Shown: positions 30,866-41,490, numbered from the stretch's first letter. The stretch: DNA of 64,000 nt from CAVTYH01 sp963773875 (GCA_963773875.1 CAVZCV010000020.1:310001-374000), one strand, 5' to 3'. The notes: generated by a model from the sequence alone, not told the origin. Program-made: numbers and translations.

Positions 30866-32016
30866 ATGCGATCGGCTCACTCGCCCCGGTCGTTCGTTAT
30901 CATTTCTTTGTTTCTCGCATCCGTGGTTTTGGTCAGCGGGCAAACTGTGCGTGGGCAGGCCACTGTCGGCCCGCAAGTGCCGGCCGGTCCCGCTTTGTCC
31001 GAAGGTCCGCAGCAGGATTCGAAAAAGTCGCTCAGCCCGGCCGATCAAACCATCAAGGATGCGTTTCAAAAGTCAAAGAACGCGGCCACAATCGATGACT
31101 TTAGCGCTATCGTTAGTCTCTGTCAGGACGGATTGATGCAAGGCGCAACCGGCGAAAGCGCCGCATATGCCAAAAAGCTCCAAGCCTGGCGCTGAATAAG
31201 CGAGGCGAGAAGCAGGCCGACTCAGCGAACGACAAGCAAGCGCTCGAAGATTTTGAAGCAGCCATCAAGCTGGACCCGAAACTTTGGAAAGCCATTCACA
31301 ACCGCGGAGTGAGTCGCGCCGGTTTGGGCGACGTTCCCGGGGCGCTTTCTGACTTCGACCAAGTCATTCGCTTGAATCCCGACTATGCCAACGTGTGGTA
31401 TAACCGTGGTGAACTCAAATATGATCAAGGCGACTTCGCCGGCGCTTTGGCCGATTACAACCGCGCCATCGGCATCCAGCCGCGCGATGCGGGCTACTAT
31501 AACAGTCGCGGGCACACGAATTACCGGCTGGGTCGATTCAATCAGGCACTGGCCGATTACAACCGTGCCGTGGCAATCGATCCGAACAATGCGGCGGCGC
31601 TGGTGAACCGTGGCGACGCTTACCGGGAACAAGCGATCTACGGACCGGCGGCGACCGATTATCGGGAAGCAATTCGGCTCGATCCAAAACTTGGCCGAGC
31701 GTATTTAAGTGCAGCGTGGCTGATGGCCACATGCCCTGATCAACGGTTTCGGAATCCGCAATTGGCCGTCGAATCAGCGAAGAAGGCGATTGAGCTGAAC
31801 GGCGACAAAGATTACCGATACCTCGACACGTTGGCCGCCGCGCACGCGAACGCGGGAGACTTTGATACGGCGAAGTCAGTTGCAAGCAAAGCCGTGAGCA
31901 TCGCCCCGCCAAAAGAGATGGCCAACGTCCGCCAGCGGCTGGAACTATATCAAAGCGGCCGGGCGTATCGGGAAGGTGCCCCGGCGGAGCCAGTACGGGC
32001 GGCGAGTGCGAAATAA
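30866..32016 (+). CDS. Exported TPR protein, frameshifted
   Basis: Starts at ATG 30866 behind GGAGG (5-nt gap). A signal peptide (RSFVIISLFLASVVLVSGQTVRGQA) is followed by a linker and at least five TPR units, for example KLWKAIHNRGVSRAGLGDVPGALSDFDQVIRL, YNRGELKYDQGDFAGALADYNRAI and YYNSRGHTNYRLGRFNQALADYNRAV. The frame changes near 31185-31195. The repaired length is about 383 aa. It is a protein-interaction scaffold outside the cytoplasm by location; the partner is unknown. It ends 10 bp from the convergent protease gene. Confidence 0.78.
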
Positions 32017-32026
32017 TCGCAGCCGT

Positions 32027-32788
32027 TCACATTAGCCACCAGTTATCGCTCGCCGCTACATACACGCCAAGCAATAAATTGGTGATGGCATGCGCCATTA
32101 CGCAGTCCCAGATATTGCGTGTGCGCACCATCAGCCAGGTAATCAGCGAAAACCAAACAAGCGCCGCCACCGCTTCCTGCGGATGCATCAGCACTGGTAC
32201 CGCCGTACCCACAATCACCGCTGTCCGATTTACTTCGCCAAATGGCACTTCCGACCAGCGGTCTTTCATCACGTAGCGCATCAAAAAACCACGCAGAAAG
32301 AATTCTTCGATCACGGGAACGACGAAGCAAAGTCCGACCATTCGCAGTCCGAAGAGCGCACGGCGAACAAGCTCGCTGCTTCCATTTTGATCATCTAGCC
32401 AATTGAGTCCGCTGCGCTGGCCTAGCGACCGAAACCATTCGATTCCCGTCGCATCTGCCAGTCGCGGCATCCAGCCATGCTGCCAGACGGCGAGCGCAAT
32501 CCAAATCAACGCTCCAATGGTTCCCACAATCAGCGAAAGAAAATGCACAAGCCGTGGATGTTCTCGGTAGCTGGGCCAAACGAAAATCATCGCGGCCAGG
32601 GTAAGCGCAATCTTGGCCGAGTAGACTGTTATATAATTCTGCCGGTATTCGACGAGGGCCTTGTTGTCTTGCGGGCCATCCGCATTGACCGCTGCAGGTG
32701 GCGACGGCTCCAGACTGCCGATGAGCATAAACGTCACGAACGGCAGCAAATAGACTAGCCACGGATTTTGGCGTAACGATGGGTTCAT
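32027..32788 (-). CDS. CPBP/CAAX-type intramembrane metalloprotease-like protein
   Basis: A 253-aa polytopic protein with the ABI/CPBP motifs EExxxR in VPVIEEFFLRGFLMRYV and the late His in VMAHAITNLLLGVYVA; the other expected His may be that in LMHPQEA. Proteins of this build occur beside exosortase systems as CAAX prenyl protease-related proteins; this window has a PEP-CTERM substrate at 46.9-49.6 kb but no exosortase. Its start overlaps the apbE stop by 4 bp, so it is made from the apbE transcript. Confidence 0.75.
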   Translation of the reverse strand: MNPSLRQNPWLVYLLPFVTFMLIGSLEPSPPAAVNADGPQDNKALVEYRQNYITVYSAKIALTLAAMIFVWPSYREHPRLVHFLSLIVGTIGALIWIALAVWQHGWMPRLADATGIEWFRSLGQRSGLNWLDDQNGSSELVRRALFGLRMVGLCFVVPVIEEFFLRGFLMRYVMKDRWSEVPFGEVNRTAVIVGTAVPVLMHPQEAVAALVWFSLITWLMVRTRNIWDCVMAHAITNLLLGVYVAASDNWWLM

Positions 32789-33864
32789 TCTTGGGCCACG
32801 AATGATTTGAAACGATTTGATTCGAAGCTCTCAAACCGCGATGCCGAATCGACAGGTTCACCGCTAGTGTCGTTCTGTCGCATCACAAACGCTGCTGCGC
32901 CCGGCGTGGCTTCGATCAGCTTGAAGCCTTCTTCAGGTCCCAGCACGCAGATTGGCTTCGTATAGCTATCGGCCATCGTGCAATCGGGCGCGATGACCGT
33001 GACGGCAGCACGACCGCTGACGCCTAAACCAGTGCGAGGATCGATGACATGCGAATATCGCTTGCCGTTGAGTTCCACCGCTTGAAACGCATCGCCCGAC
33101 GTGGTGATGGCGTAATTCTTCAATTGCACAAAACGTTCCGGCGGTCCTTCGCCGGATGGCGGCTCGATGCCGATGCGCCAGCCTTTCGTTCCTGGCGGTG
33201 AATCGCTGACTCCGATGTCGCCGCTGGCATCGATAAGGGCACTCGTAATGCCTTCGCGCTTGAGTACCTTCAGCGCTTCATCAACGCCGTAGCCCATGCC
33301 AATGCCTCCGGCGTCGAGTCGCATTCCATCCTTCAGCAACCGCGCAGTGTGTGCGTGCGGATCGAGCCGTAGCGCGCGATAATCAGTCGCTTCCCGCGCA
33401 GTCATTAACAGTTTGCGATCTGGAAATTCTTTTTCTCGGCGCGCTCGCCGCCACAACTTTGTCAACGGGCCGATCGTGATATCGAACGCGCCATTTGATT
33501 TTTCGGAGAGTCGCTGCGAAAACTCGAGCACCCGCCATAAATCGTCGCTCACATGAACGGGTTCTGCCGTCGGCGCCGTTGCGCTCAGTCGACTCAGTTC
33601 GCTGGTCGGCTCGTAGTCGCTCAAAACTCGATTCAACTCTTCGATTCGCTCATACGCTGCTTTCGATGCGCGGTTTGCGACCGCTTTATTGACTGCATAT
33701 AATACGATCTTCCACGGAGCTCCCATGTGGTTTTCGGTGAAAGTGAACCGCTGGAGACCGGGCGCGTTTTGCTCGCCAGCCAGCACCGCGGAGCCTGATG
33801 CAACCAATGTGATTGCAGTAAGTGCTAGAGCGACCGCAGCGTTGCGTTTTCGCAGAGATTTCAT
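32785..33864 (-). CDS. apbE: FAD:protein FMN transferase (ApbE family)
   Basis: About 359 aa, start taken at ATG 33864 because the signal peptide begins there (MKSLRKRNAAVALALTAITLVASGSAVLA). Family motifs are TFTENHMGAPWKI, SNGAFDITIGPLTKLW, LDAGGIGMGYGVDEAL (usually DxGGIAKGYAVD), GDIGVS and YSHVIDPRTGLGVSG with TMADSYTKPICVLGPE. ApbE attaches FMN covalently to a Thr of exported redox proteins such as RNF/NQR subunits. No flavinylated partner is adjacent. It overlaps the CPBP protease gene by ATGA. Confidence 0.87.
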   Translation of the reverse strand: MKSLRKRNAAVALALTAITLVASGSAVLAGEQNAPGLQRFTFTENHMGAPWKIVLYAVNKAVANRASKAAYERIEELNRVLSDYEPTSELSRLSATAPTAEPVHVSDDLWRVLEFSQRLSEKSNGAFDITIGPLTKLWRRARREKEFPDRKLLMTAREATDYRALRLDPHAHTARLLKDGMRLDAGGIGMGYGVDEALKVLKREGITSALIDASGDIGVSDSPPGTKGWRIGIEPPSGEGPPERFVQLKNYAITTSGDAFQAVELNGKRYSHVIDPRTGLGVSGRAAVTVIAPDCTMADSYTKPICVLGPEEGFKLIEATPGAAAFVMRQNDTSGEPVDSASRFESFESNRFKSFVAQE

Positions 33865-34000
33865 ATTGAACCGCGGAATTCGCGCATCACACGGAGGGTT
33901 CAAAAGTTTTTGAGCTGCAGTTGTGACAAAAGTTATCCGCGTTCATCCGCGCAGAACTGCGGTCAATCCATTCTAATCTGCAAATAAGATTTCCCATCAA

Positions 34001-35122
34001 ATGTGCTTGAGTACCTTAGTTCATCGATCGCTTTGCTTGCAACGCCCACTGGCAATTATCGCGATCGCATGCATTGTGATCGCCGAGTCGCGCACCGCCG
34101 ACCCTGCCAGCACGGACGTGCCCAATGCGAAAGCTTCAACGGCTGCGGAGATGAAGCCCTACTCCGAAGTGATTGGCAACACCGATGTGAAATTTCCGTT
34201 GGTGCCGATTCCCGGCGGCAAGTTCGTCATGGGCAGCCCCGCGAGCGAGTCGGGACACAAACCCGATGAAGGCCCGCAGCACGAAGTCGACATCGACCCA
34301 TTCTGGATGGAAGCGCACGAAGTCACTTGGGACGAGTACGAAGTGTTCATGTACACGATGGACATCGAGCGCCGAAAAAATTTGGATATCAAAGCCAGCG
34401 ACAACGACAAACAGGCCGATGCTCTGGCTCGACCCACGAAGCCCTATACCGACATGACATTCGGCATGGGCAAAGACGGTTACCCGGCCATCAGCATGAC
34501 ACATTTTGCAGCCCGCATGTATTGCAAGTGGCTGAGCGCGAAGACCGGCCGCTTCTACCGCCTACCAACCGAAGCCGAATGGGAATACGCTTGCCGCGCG
34601 GGCACCAAAACGGCGTATTCATTCGGCGAGGATGCGTCGAAGCTCGGCGATTACGCGTGGTTCACTGGCAACAGCGACGATCACTATCACAAAGTCGCTT
34701 TGAAAACGCCGAATCCTTGGGGCCTCTTCGATATGCACGGCAACGCGACCGAATGGGTGCTCGATGCGTACATTGCCGACTTCTACGAGCAATTCAAGAA
34801 CCGCGTCGAGCCGGCCGGCATTTTTGCCGCCACGACGAAAATGTATCCGCACGTGGTTCGCGGCGGCTCTTGGGACGATGATCCCGAAGCCCTGCGCAGC
34901 GCCGCCCGCCGCGCCTCGAACAAAGATTGGAAGCAGCAAGATCCGCAGCTGCCGCAAAGTGTGTGGTACTTCACCGATGCGCAGTTCGTCGGCTTCCGCG
35001 TCATTCGCCCCCTGCGGGAACCGAGCGAAGCAGAAAGACAAAAGGTCTGGGACGCCGGCCTGGAGGCCGAAAGTGAAGGCGCCCGCATCGTTTGGCCGCT
35101 AGGCGAGCCGGGGAAGAAATGA
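34001..35122 (+). CDS. Secreted SUMF1/formylglycine-generating-enzyme-like protein
   Basis: A 373-aa protein with an N-terminal hydrophobic segment (LAIIAIACIVIAES) and a full SUMF1 fold: PIPGGKFVMGSPASESG, EVTWDEYEVFM, YPAISMTHFAARMYCKWLS, RLPTEAEWEYACRAG, NPWGLFDMHGNATEWVLD and VVRGGSWDDDPEALRSAAR, ending QFVGFRVIR. True sulfatase-activating FGE uses a C-terminal copper-binding Cys pair; I do not see it in the region after RGGSW, so this is probably a non-catalytic or different-function member, as most planctomycete SUMF1 proteins appear to be. No sulfatase is adjacent. Confidence 0.82.
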   Translation: MCLSTLVHRSLCLQRPLAIIAIACIVIAESRTADPASTDVPNAKASTAAEMKPYSEVIGNTDVKFPLVPIPGGKFVMGSPASESGHKPDEGPQHEVDIDPFWMEAHEVTWDEYEVFMYTMDIERRKNLDIKASDNDKQADALARPTKPYTDMTFGMGKDGYPAISMTHFAARMYCKWLSAKTGRFYRLPTEAEWEYACRAGTKTAYSFGEDASKLGDYAWFTGNSDDHYHKVALKTPNPWGLFDMHGNATEWVLDAYIADFYEQFKNRVEPAGIFAATTKMYPHVVRGGSWDDDPEALRSAARRASNKDWKQQDPQLPQSVWYFTDAQFVGFRVIRPLREPSEAERQKVWDAGLEAESEGARIVWPLGEPGKK

Positions 35123-35425
35123 AAGTGCGACACAACCGGGCAATTGTGAGCGAAAAAATGGGGCCCCCTGCGAATTGCGCGCAATTCCAGAGTACGATTT
35201 GGCTCGAGAAATTGTGGGCGATCAGCGCGTTCGCATCCGACGTCGTTGCGTATTGGCTGCGACAATATTGCCCCAATCCGGTGCGTCAACGACGACCAAT
35301 CCCGCGAATTCTTGCGATTTTCTCGGGCTGCGGGTAAGCTCGCGATATCGAGGGGAGCTAGTTAGTGCGACAAAATTGACGGCGACCAATCGATCGCCGC
35401 TGGACCTTATCACGGGAGTAAAGCC
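35123..35425. other. 303-bp spacer with a 16-bp perfect palindrome
   Basis: No gene seen. GAATTGCGCGCAATTC at 35172-35187 is a perfect palindrome about 50 bp after the SUMF1 stop. It could bind a dimeric regulator of the following Gfo/Idh gene, but it is 240 bp from that start. No clear promoter boxes were found. Confidence 0.4.
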
Positions 35426-36773
35426 ATGAGCGAAAATAATCAGGTGGTCAAACCAATCGAACCTTCACGCCGCGAGTTCTTAAAGACATCGGGCGTTGTG
35501 ATGGGCGGTGCGCTGGCCGCTTCTCTCAACGTCGCTCGGCAAGCGCACGCGGCGGCGATTGACGACACGATCAAAATTGCCCTCATCGGCTGTGGCGGAC
35601 GTGGCAGCGGCGCAGCCGGCCAGGCGCTGGCAACTGCGGGTAGCGTGAAGCTTATCGCGATGGCCGACGCGTTCCAGGATCGGCTCGATCAGAGTCTCAA
35701 CAACCTTAAGAAGGAAGCAGCAGGGAAAGTCGATGTCCCAAAAGATCGACAGTTCGTCGGTTTTGACGCTTATCAAAAAGCATTGGCCACGGAATGCGAT
35801 TTGGTAATCCTTGCCACCCCGCCGGGATTTCGACCCATCCATTTCGATGCGGCCGTCCAAGCCGGAAAGCACATTTTTATGGAAAAACCTGTCGCGACTG
35901 ATCCGGCGGGAGTCCGCAAGGTTTTGAATGCCGCCGCGGAAGCGAAGAAGAAGAATTTGGCGGTCGGCGTCGGATTGCAGCGACGACATCAAGCGGGCTA
36001 CCTCGAAACTATCAAGCGATTACAAGACGGCGAAATCGGCGACATTGTGGCCATCGCGCGTGTACTGGAATGGCGATCGTCCTTGGAAGCACAAACGGTC
36101 CGATTTGGAAAGCCACGAGCCAAAAGAAGCTATCTGAAATGGAATATCAGATGCGCAACTGGTACTACTTTGTCTGGCTGTGCGGCGATCATATTGTGGA
36201 GCAGCACATCCACAACCTCGATGTTTCCAATTGGGTCAAAAACGCGCATCCTGTCAAAGCAATCGGCATGGGCGGCTCGCAAAAGCCGCGCGATCCGGAC
36301 GATGGGGAAATTTTCGATCATCACTTCGTCGAATTCGAATACCCTGATGGCTCCCGGACTTTCAGCCAGTGTCGGCACATTCCCGGCTGCTGGGGAAGCG
36401 TTTCGGAACATGTTCAAGGCACCAAAGGCATTGCTACGGTGAGCAGCTTCGATATTCGCCCAACCGGAGCCGGTGCTTGGAAATATCGCGGTCCCACGCC
36501 GAATCCGTATCAGGTCGAACACGACGATCTATTCGCCGCCATCCGTGAAGGTAAGCCTTACAACGAGGCGGAGACAGGGCGCATAGCACGATGACCGCGA
36601 TTCTCGGGCGAATTGCCACATACAGCGGGCGCGAAGTCAGCTGGGATTCCGCGATCAACAGCAACGTCAGCATTATGCCCGCCGAATTCACTTGGGATTC
36701 CAGCCCGCCAGTGCTTCCGGGACCAAATGGCATGTACCCCCAGGCAATCCCGGGGCTATCGAAAGTGGTTTGA
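35426..36773 (+). CDS. Tat-exported Gfo/Idh/MocA-family oxidoreductase, frameshifted
   Basis: The Tat motif RREFLKTSG near residue 15 and the following hydrophobic stretch mark export in folded form with its cofactor bound. The NAD(P)-binding fold follows (IKIALIGCGGRGSGAA), then the family catalytic Lys in HIFMEKPVATDP and the substrate domain with NWYYFVWLCGDHIVEQHIHNLDVSNW. Frame shifts lie near 36060-36070 and 36571-36578; the end reads HSTMTAILGRIATYSGREVSWDSA. Repaired length is about 448 aa. Planctomycetes hold many such enzymes, presumed to act on sugars or inositol-like compounds in the periplasm; the substrate here is unknown. Confidence 0.87.
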
Positions 36774-36801
36774 GTTTATCCGCGGCCATCCAAAAATCTT
36801 G

Positions 36802-36846
36802 CCCACGGACTCGCTCCGCGAAGCGCAAGCTTGTCCGTGGGTTTTT
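36802..36846 (+). terminator. Terminator after the Gfo/Idh/MocA gene
   Basis: CCCACGGAC (36802-36810) pairs with GTCCGTGGG (36833-36841) and is followed directly by five U residues. The loop region contains a smaller GCTCCGCGAAGCGC fold. The stop codon is 29 bp upstream. Confidence 0.8.
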
Positions 36847-36864
36847 AATTGCACTTGAAAATCT

Positions 36865-36893
36865 TTGACAACGCTGCGCGAATCGCCTATGGT
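36865..36893 (+). promoter_or_regulatory. Likely promoter of the 2-oxoacid:ferredoxin oxidoreductase genes
   Basis: Perfect TTGACA (36865-36870), 17-nt spacer, then TATGGT (36888-36893). It lies right behind the preceding terminator and gives a leader of about 230 nt before ATG 37128. Confidence 0.55.
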
Positions 36894-36978
36894 GATAGCA
36901 GCAACAACAAGTTCGAAGCTTTGATTTCGATCAGTCTCTTTTCTCTCCCGGTTCTGCAACACGGCCTGTTTGAATTTT

Positions 36979-37059
36979 CCCGCTTCGTGCGGGGTTACTC
37001 CCGCGCGGTGCGTTAACGGAGTTTAGGTCGTTTGAGTGAACCACACGTCCCATGGGACG
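36979..37059 (+). promoter_or_regulatory. Leader with alternative hairpins ahead of the oxidoreductase operon
   Basis: GCGGG at 36989-36993 can pair with CCCGC at 36979-36983 or with CCCGC at 37000-37004, two mutually exclusive stems. Further on, CGTCCCATGGGACG at 37046-37059 is a perfect 14-bp palindrome. The pattern would suit an attenuation or protein-binding leader; it matches no riboswitch class I know. Confidence 0.35.
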
Positions 37060-37127
37060 CGTGCTCGTGGAGATTGTTGTTTCGCCGCGTGCAATTAACA
37101 GCACGCTTCGCGCTTCTGGAGCTAATC

Positions 37128-39135
37128 ATGATTGATCGCGCTGGATCGATTGGCGGCAATGGATCCTCTGCCAGCGTTCACGACCAGGTTTCGTCAGATC
37201 AGCAGACGATCCCGTACCCGGGCGTTCCGACGACTTGCGATGGTGCGGAAGCGGTGGTGCATGTGGAGATCAACGTCACGCAAGGCGCTGGCGCATTTCC
37301 AATCACCAGTTCCACGACGATGGGTGGCGGCTACAACAGTGCCGTGATGAATGGCTGGAAGAATCTTTGGGGCGATTCGCTTCTGTTCGTCGAGCCGGAG
37401 AGTGAACACTCGGCCGCCTCATTCTGCGAAGGCTTCGCTGCGGCCGGCGGACGGGTAACGAACTTCACTTCGGGCCAGGGGCTCGTTCTGATGAAGGAAG
37501 TGCTTTACACCATTTCTGGCAAGCGGCTGCCGGTTGTCATGAACATCGCGCGCGGGCACTTACGAGCCACTCCCTGAACGTGCACGCCGGCCATGACGAC
37601 TTAATGAGCGTCGCCGATTGCGGCTGGGGAATGTTATTCGGCCGGAATGCTCAGGAAGCGGGCGATTTATGTTTGATTTCCCGTCGCGCGGCGGAATCTT
37701 CGTCGACTCCGTTTTTCAACGTGCAGGACGGCTTCCTGACCACGCACACCGTCGAAAAGGTTCGACTGCCGGAAAAAGAGTTCATGAAACAGTACATCGG
37801 CAGTCCAACGGAAAAACTCGTCAATCTGATGGATCCGGCCAACCCGATGATGTCGGGCGTCGTGCAAAATCAAGATTCGTACATGAAGGGCAAGATTGCC
37901 CAGCGCTGGTATTACGACCGAGTCGGCGCCGGCTCTCCGCGAAGCCTTCGATGAGATTCACAAAAACACTGGCCGCAAGTACGACTTTGTGATGCCTTAC
38001 CGCTGTGAAGATGCGGAGTTCATCATCGTCGGCATGGGCTGTTACATGGAAACGTGCGAAGCAACGGTCGACTATCTGCGAGAAAGCGGAATTCCGGTTG
38101 GTTGCTTGAACATCTGTTGCTTCCGTCCGTTTCCCGCGCGGCAAGTTGTCGAAGTCGCTGCGCAATTGCCAGGCCTTCAGCGTGCTGGAGCGTATGGATG
38201 ACCCGCTTTCAACAACGGGCAATCATCTGACGCGTGAGATCAAGGCTGCGTTCTGCGATGCAATCACCGGCCAGAACGGCCAAGAACACTTGCTCCGCGT
38301 GCCCAAGATCTACTCCGGATCGGCGGGACTCGGCAGCCGCGACGTGCGGCCTGGCGATATCATTGCGGTCGTCGAAAACATGATGGAAGACGGGCAAGAT
38401 TACTTCTGCGTGGGAATCGACCATGCGCTGGCATTGAAAGTGACCGATGATCCCGATTTGCGCGAACCCGGCACATTCTCGATGCGCGGCCACAGCATCG
38501 GCGGCTTCGGCTCCGTGACGACGAACAAAGTCATCGCCACGATCGGCGGCGATGTATTCGGCAAAGACGTGCAGGCGTATCCGAAGTACGGCTCGGAAAA
38601 GAAAGGGCTGCCGACGACTTATTACCTGACGATTGCCGACCGCCACATTTATCTGCATAGCGAGCTGGAATATGTAGACCTCGTTGTGCTTAACGACACG
38701 ACGGCACTTTTCAGCGGCAATCCGCTCGTCGGTTTGGTTCCAGGCGGGGCGATCATCATGCAATCGACGTACTCCGAACCGCACGACGTTTGGCAACGCA
38801 TTCCAGAGCATCACAAAGACACGATTCGTGAGCGAAGGCTGCGCGTTTACTATGCCGACATGGTGCAAATTGCCCGCGAAGTTGCCAGCGTCGCCGACTT
38901 GCAGATGCGAATGCAAGGCATCGTTCTGCTTGGGGCATTCCTTAAGCTCACTCCATACGGCCGCCAAAGCGGCATGACGGACGCAGAGGTTTACGCCGGC
39001 GTCGAGAAGGCGCTGCGAAAATACTTTGGCAAACGCGGCGATCGCGTGGTGCAAGACAATTTGAAATGCGTAACGCGCGGTTACGAAGAACTGCGGGAAG
39101 TTCCGCAGGAGATGTTGGAAATGTCTGTGGTATGA
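37128..39135 (+). CDS. Pyruvate/2-oxoacid:ferredoxin oxidoreductase, alpha-gamma part, frameshifted
   Basis: First of two genes for an oxidoreductase that decarboxylates pyruvate (or another 2-oxoacid) to acyl-CoA and reduces ferredoxin. The N-terminal pyrimidine-binding domain shows VEINVTQGAGAFPITSSTTMGGG, GVLMKEVLY-like sequence and GHxTSHSLNVHAGHDDLMSV; domain II shows FIIVGMGCYMETCEATVDYLR and VGCLNICCFRPFP; the gamma domain spans the second half (GSAGLGSRDV... MRGHSIGGFGSVTTNKVIA). Shifts lie near 37558, 37930 and 38165. Its stop overlaps the next start (ATGA). Repaired length is about 668 aa; with the next gene it equals a NifJ-type protein cut in two. Confidence 0.85.
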
Positions 39136-41091
39136 ACAAAACTGAATCGATTGATCGTAAAGCCGAGGAATTCATGGCGACTGATACCAAAACGTTTTCG
39201 ATGAACGCAGCGAATCCGCGGGATCCATTCAATAACAATTCCTACGGAACGCTCGTCGATTCTGACTATAAACAGGTCCGGCTGCCGATCCTGGACGTCA
39301 ACGATTTCAATGAGCGCATCATCCGCTGTTACGAGGAAGGCGATGCGGAAAAGGGTCTGCCGGCTGATCTTTCAGTGGCGCGATCGCTGATTCCCGCCGG
39401 CACCGCCACGCTGCGCGATTTCAGTTACATCGCACCAGATATCCCGGAATATATCCCCAACAACTGCACGGGCTGCATGGATTGCGTCACGCTCTGCCCC
39501 GACACGGCCATTCTGGGGAAAGTCCTGGGTGAAAGCGAATTCGAAAAGCGCGTGCAAGCGATATCGGATCCGGGGGAGCGCGAAGACCTTTCGCCAGCAG
39601 TGGTCGAAAACCCGGAAGTATTACGAAGGCCCGGCAAAGAAAGTCGGCGAAGGCGGGCTGTTTTCGATCATGATCGATCCCAGCAAATGCAAGGGTTGCG
39701 CAGAGTGCGTGACCGTGTGCGACGACCTGGCGCTGAAAATGATTCCGAAGACCGAGCAGGTGATGACAAATGTCCGAAAGAGCCATCGCTGGTTCAAGCA
39801 AGTCGGTCCGTCCGATGAACGCTACGTCAGCGACAACTTGCTGGTCGACATGATGCTCAAAGAAAAGACGCATATCTACACGGGCGGTGCAGGCAGCTGT
39901 GCCGGCTGCGGCGAGGGAACGGCGCTGCGAATGATGTGCGCCGCCACCGGGGCGAAGTATGGCGACGATTGGGCCATCGTCGCCGCCACGGGGTGCAATA
40001 CGGTTTACACTTCTACGTACCCGTACAATCCATATCTGGTGCCGTGGACGAACTCGCTATTTGAAAACGCCCCGGCGATGGCGATGGGCGTACGCGCCCG
40101 CTGGGATCAACTGGGCTGGGGTCACAAGCCGATTTGGTGCCTCGGCGGTGACGGCGCCATGTTCGACATCGGCTTTCAGGCGCTTTCGCGCATGCTGGCC
40201 TCCGGCATGAACATCAAAATCTTCGTGCTCGACACGCAGGTCTATTCCAACACCGGTGGGCAAGCTTCCACATCGAGCTACACTGGCCAGAACACCAAGA
40301 TGAGCGTGCATGGCAAGGTCATCGCTGGGAAGCAGGAGCGACGCAAGGAGATCGCTCAGATTGCCATGATGCATCCACGTACGTTTGTGGCTCAAACGAC
40401 ATGTGCTCACGTCAATCATTTCTACCGAAGTGTGCTTGATGCCCTGGATTTCGACGGCCCGGCAGTCGTGTGCTGCTACACGACCTGCCAGCCCGAGCAC
40501 GGTGTGGCCGATAACATGGCGACCGATCAAGCCCGGCTCGCCGTTGATACGCGAGCATTTCCACTGTTGATTTACGATCCCCGCAAGGGCGATACGATTC
40601 GCGAACACCTTTCGCTACAAGGAAATCCGGCCGTTTCTGAAGATTGGTGGACGAACCCAAAGACGGGCGACGTTGTCGATTTCATCGAGTTTGCTCGCAG
40701 CGAAGGCCGCTTTGCCAAGCATTTTGATAAGGACGGCAATCCCAGCGAGACGCTGCTGCGAGCCAAGGCCGATCGGCTGGAAAATTGGCACCTGCTGCAA
40801 GAGCTGGCTGGCGTGCGTGGCGGAAAAGCAGCCGCGAAGCCGGCAGTTGACAAAACCAACGCTGCAAAGAAGCCGGTGGCAAACGGTCGTGCCAGTAACG
40901 GCGAATCGGCCATGTTATCGGTTGGCGCCGAGATCAAGTACCGTGATCGAGATACGACAACTTGGATCACGGGTGTCATCGAGTCGCTCGAACCGCCAGT
41001 GCTTTCGCTCGATGACGACACCGAAATTCGAACTACTACCGAAGCGCTTTCCGCCGGCATCGCGGAAGGAATTGTTGTCGCCAATGATTGA
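39132..41091 (+). CDS. 2-oxoacid:ferredoxin oxidoreductase, ferredoxin-beta (TPP) part, frameshifted
   Basis: Second subunit, about 652 aa. It carries two 4Fe-4S motifs, CTGCMDCVTLCPD and CKGCAECVTVCDD, then the thiamine-diphosphate domain with CAGCGEGTALRMM, GDGAMFDIGFQALSRML and YSNTGGQASTSS. A one-base shift near 39590-39600 separates the two clusters. After the catalytic domain an Ala/Lys-rich linker leads to a 60-residue C-terminal domain (SVGAEIKYRDRDTTTWITGVIESLEPPVLSL...) that looks like a small beta barrel and is not part of standard NifJ. Both genes are translationally coupled by a 4-bp overlap. Pyruvate is the likely substrate, but the sequence does not exclude other 2-oxoacids. 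Confidence 0.86.
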
Positions 41092-41180
41092 TTGACCACG
41101 CTCAATCTGAGGAGTTGCAACCCTCGGCTAGGCTCGAACGCATCCACACACGAACCCGTTCAATTCTGGAAGGAGCCCAC

Positions 41181-41490
41181 ATGCATGCGTTTCATCACGG
41201 CGAGTTGTTGATTGGCGGAATGGCGCTGCGCCATTTGCACGGCGAGCTGGAGCAGGAAGAGCCGCTGACCGATTCCAGCTGCTGGCGATTGGCTGGTAAG
41301 CTAAAAGTTTCCGACAAACATCAAAGCCAGCTGGAACTTGAACGACAATACTTGCTGCGCGTAGACGATGGCCGTGAAGGGATGGTTGAACTAACGCGTG
41401 TCACAGAATCGGACGAGGGATTGGAAGCCGATTTCCGCCCACGTTCGCTGCCGCCGCAGCTCAGCGCATCCGAACGAACCGCGCGTAGCC
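41181..41490 (+). CDS. Small protein of unknown function, 3' end uncertain
   Basis: Begins MHAFHHGELLIGGMALRHLHGELEQ, 90 bp after the oxidoreductase operon, with GGAG about 7-8 nt upstream. Residues 1-80 look like a genuine compact protein. The open frame continues to 41834, but that extension lies antisense to two HTH genes and reads as low-quality sequence. A stop (TAG at 41486-41488) is reached in another frame, so a one-base error near 41420-41460 would give a protein of about 100 aa converging on the HTH gene. No family is recognised. Confidence 0.5.

Noticed and set aside
35138..35156. AATTGTGAGCG resembling half of a lac operator
   Set aside because: Only a half-site, no LacI-type gene or symmetrical partner nearby; probably chance.
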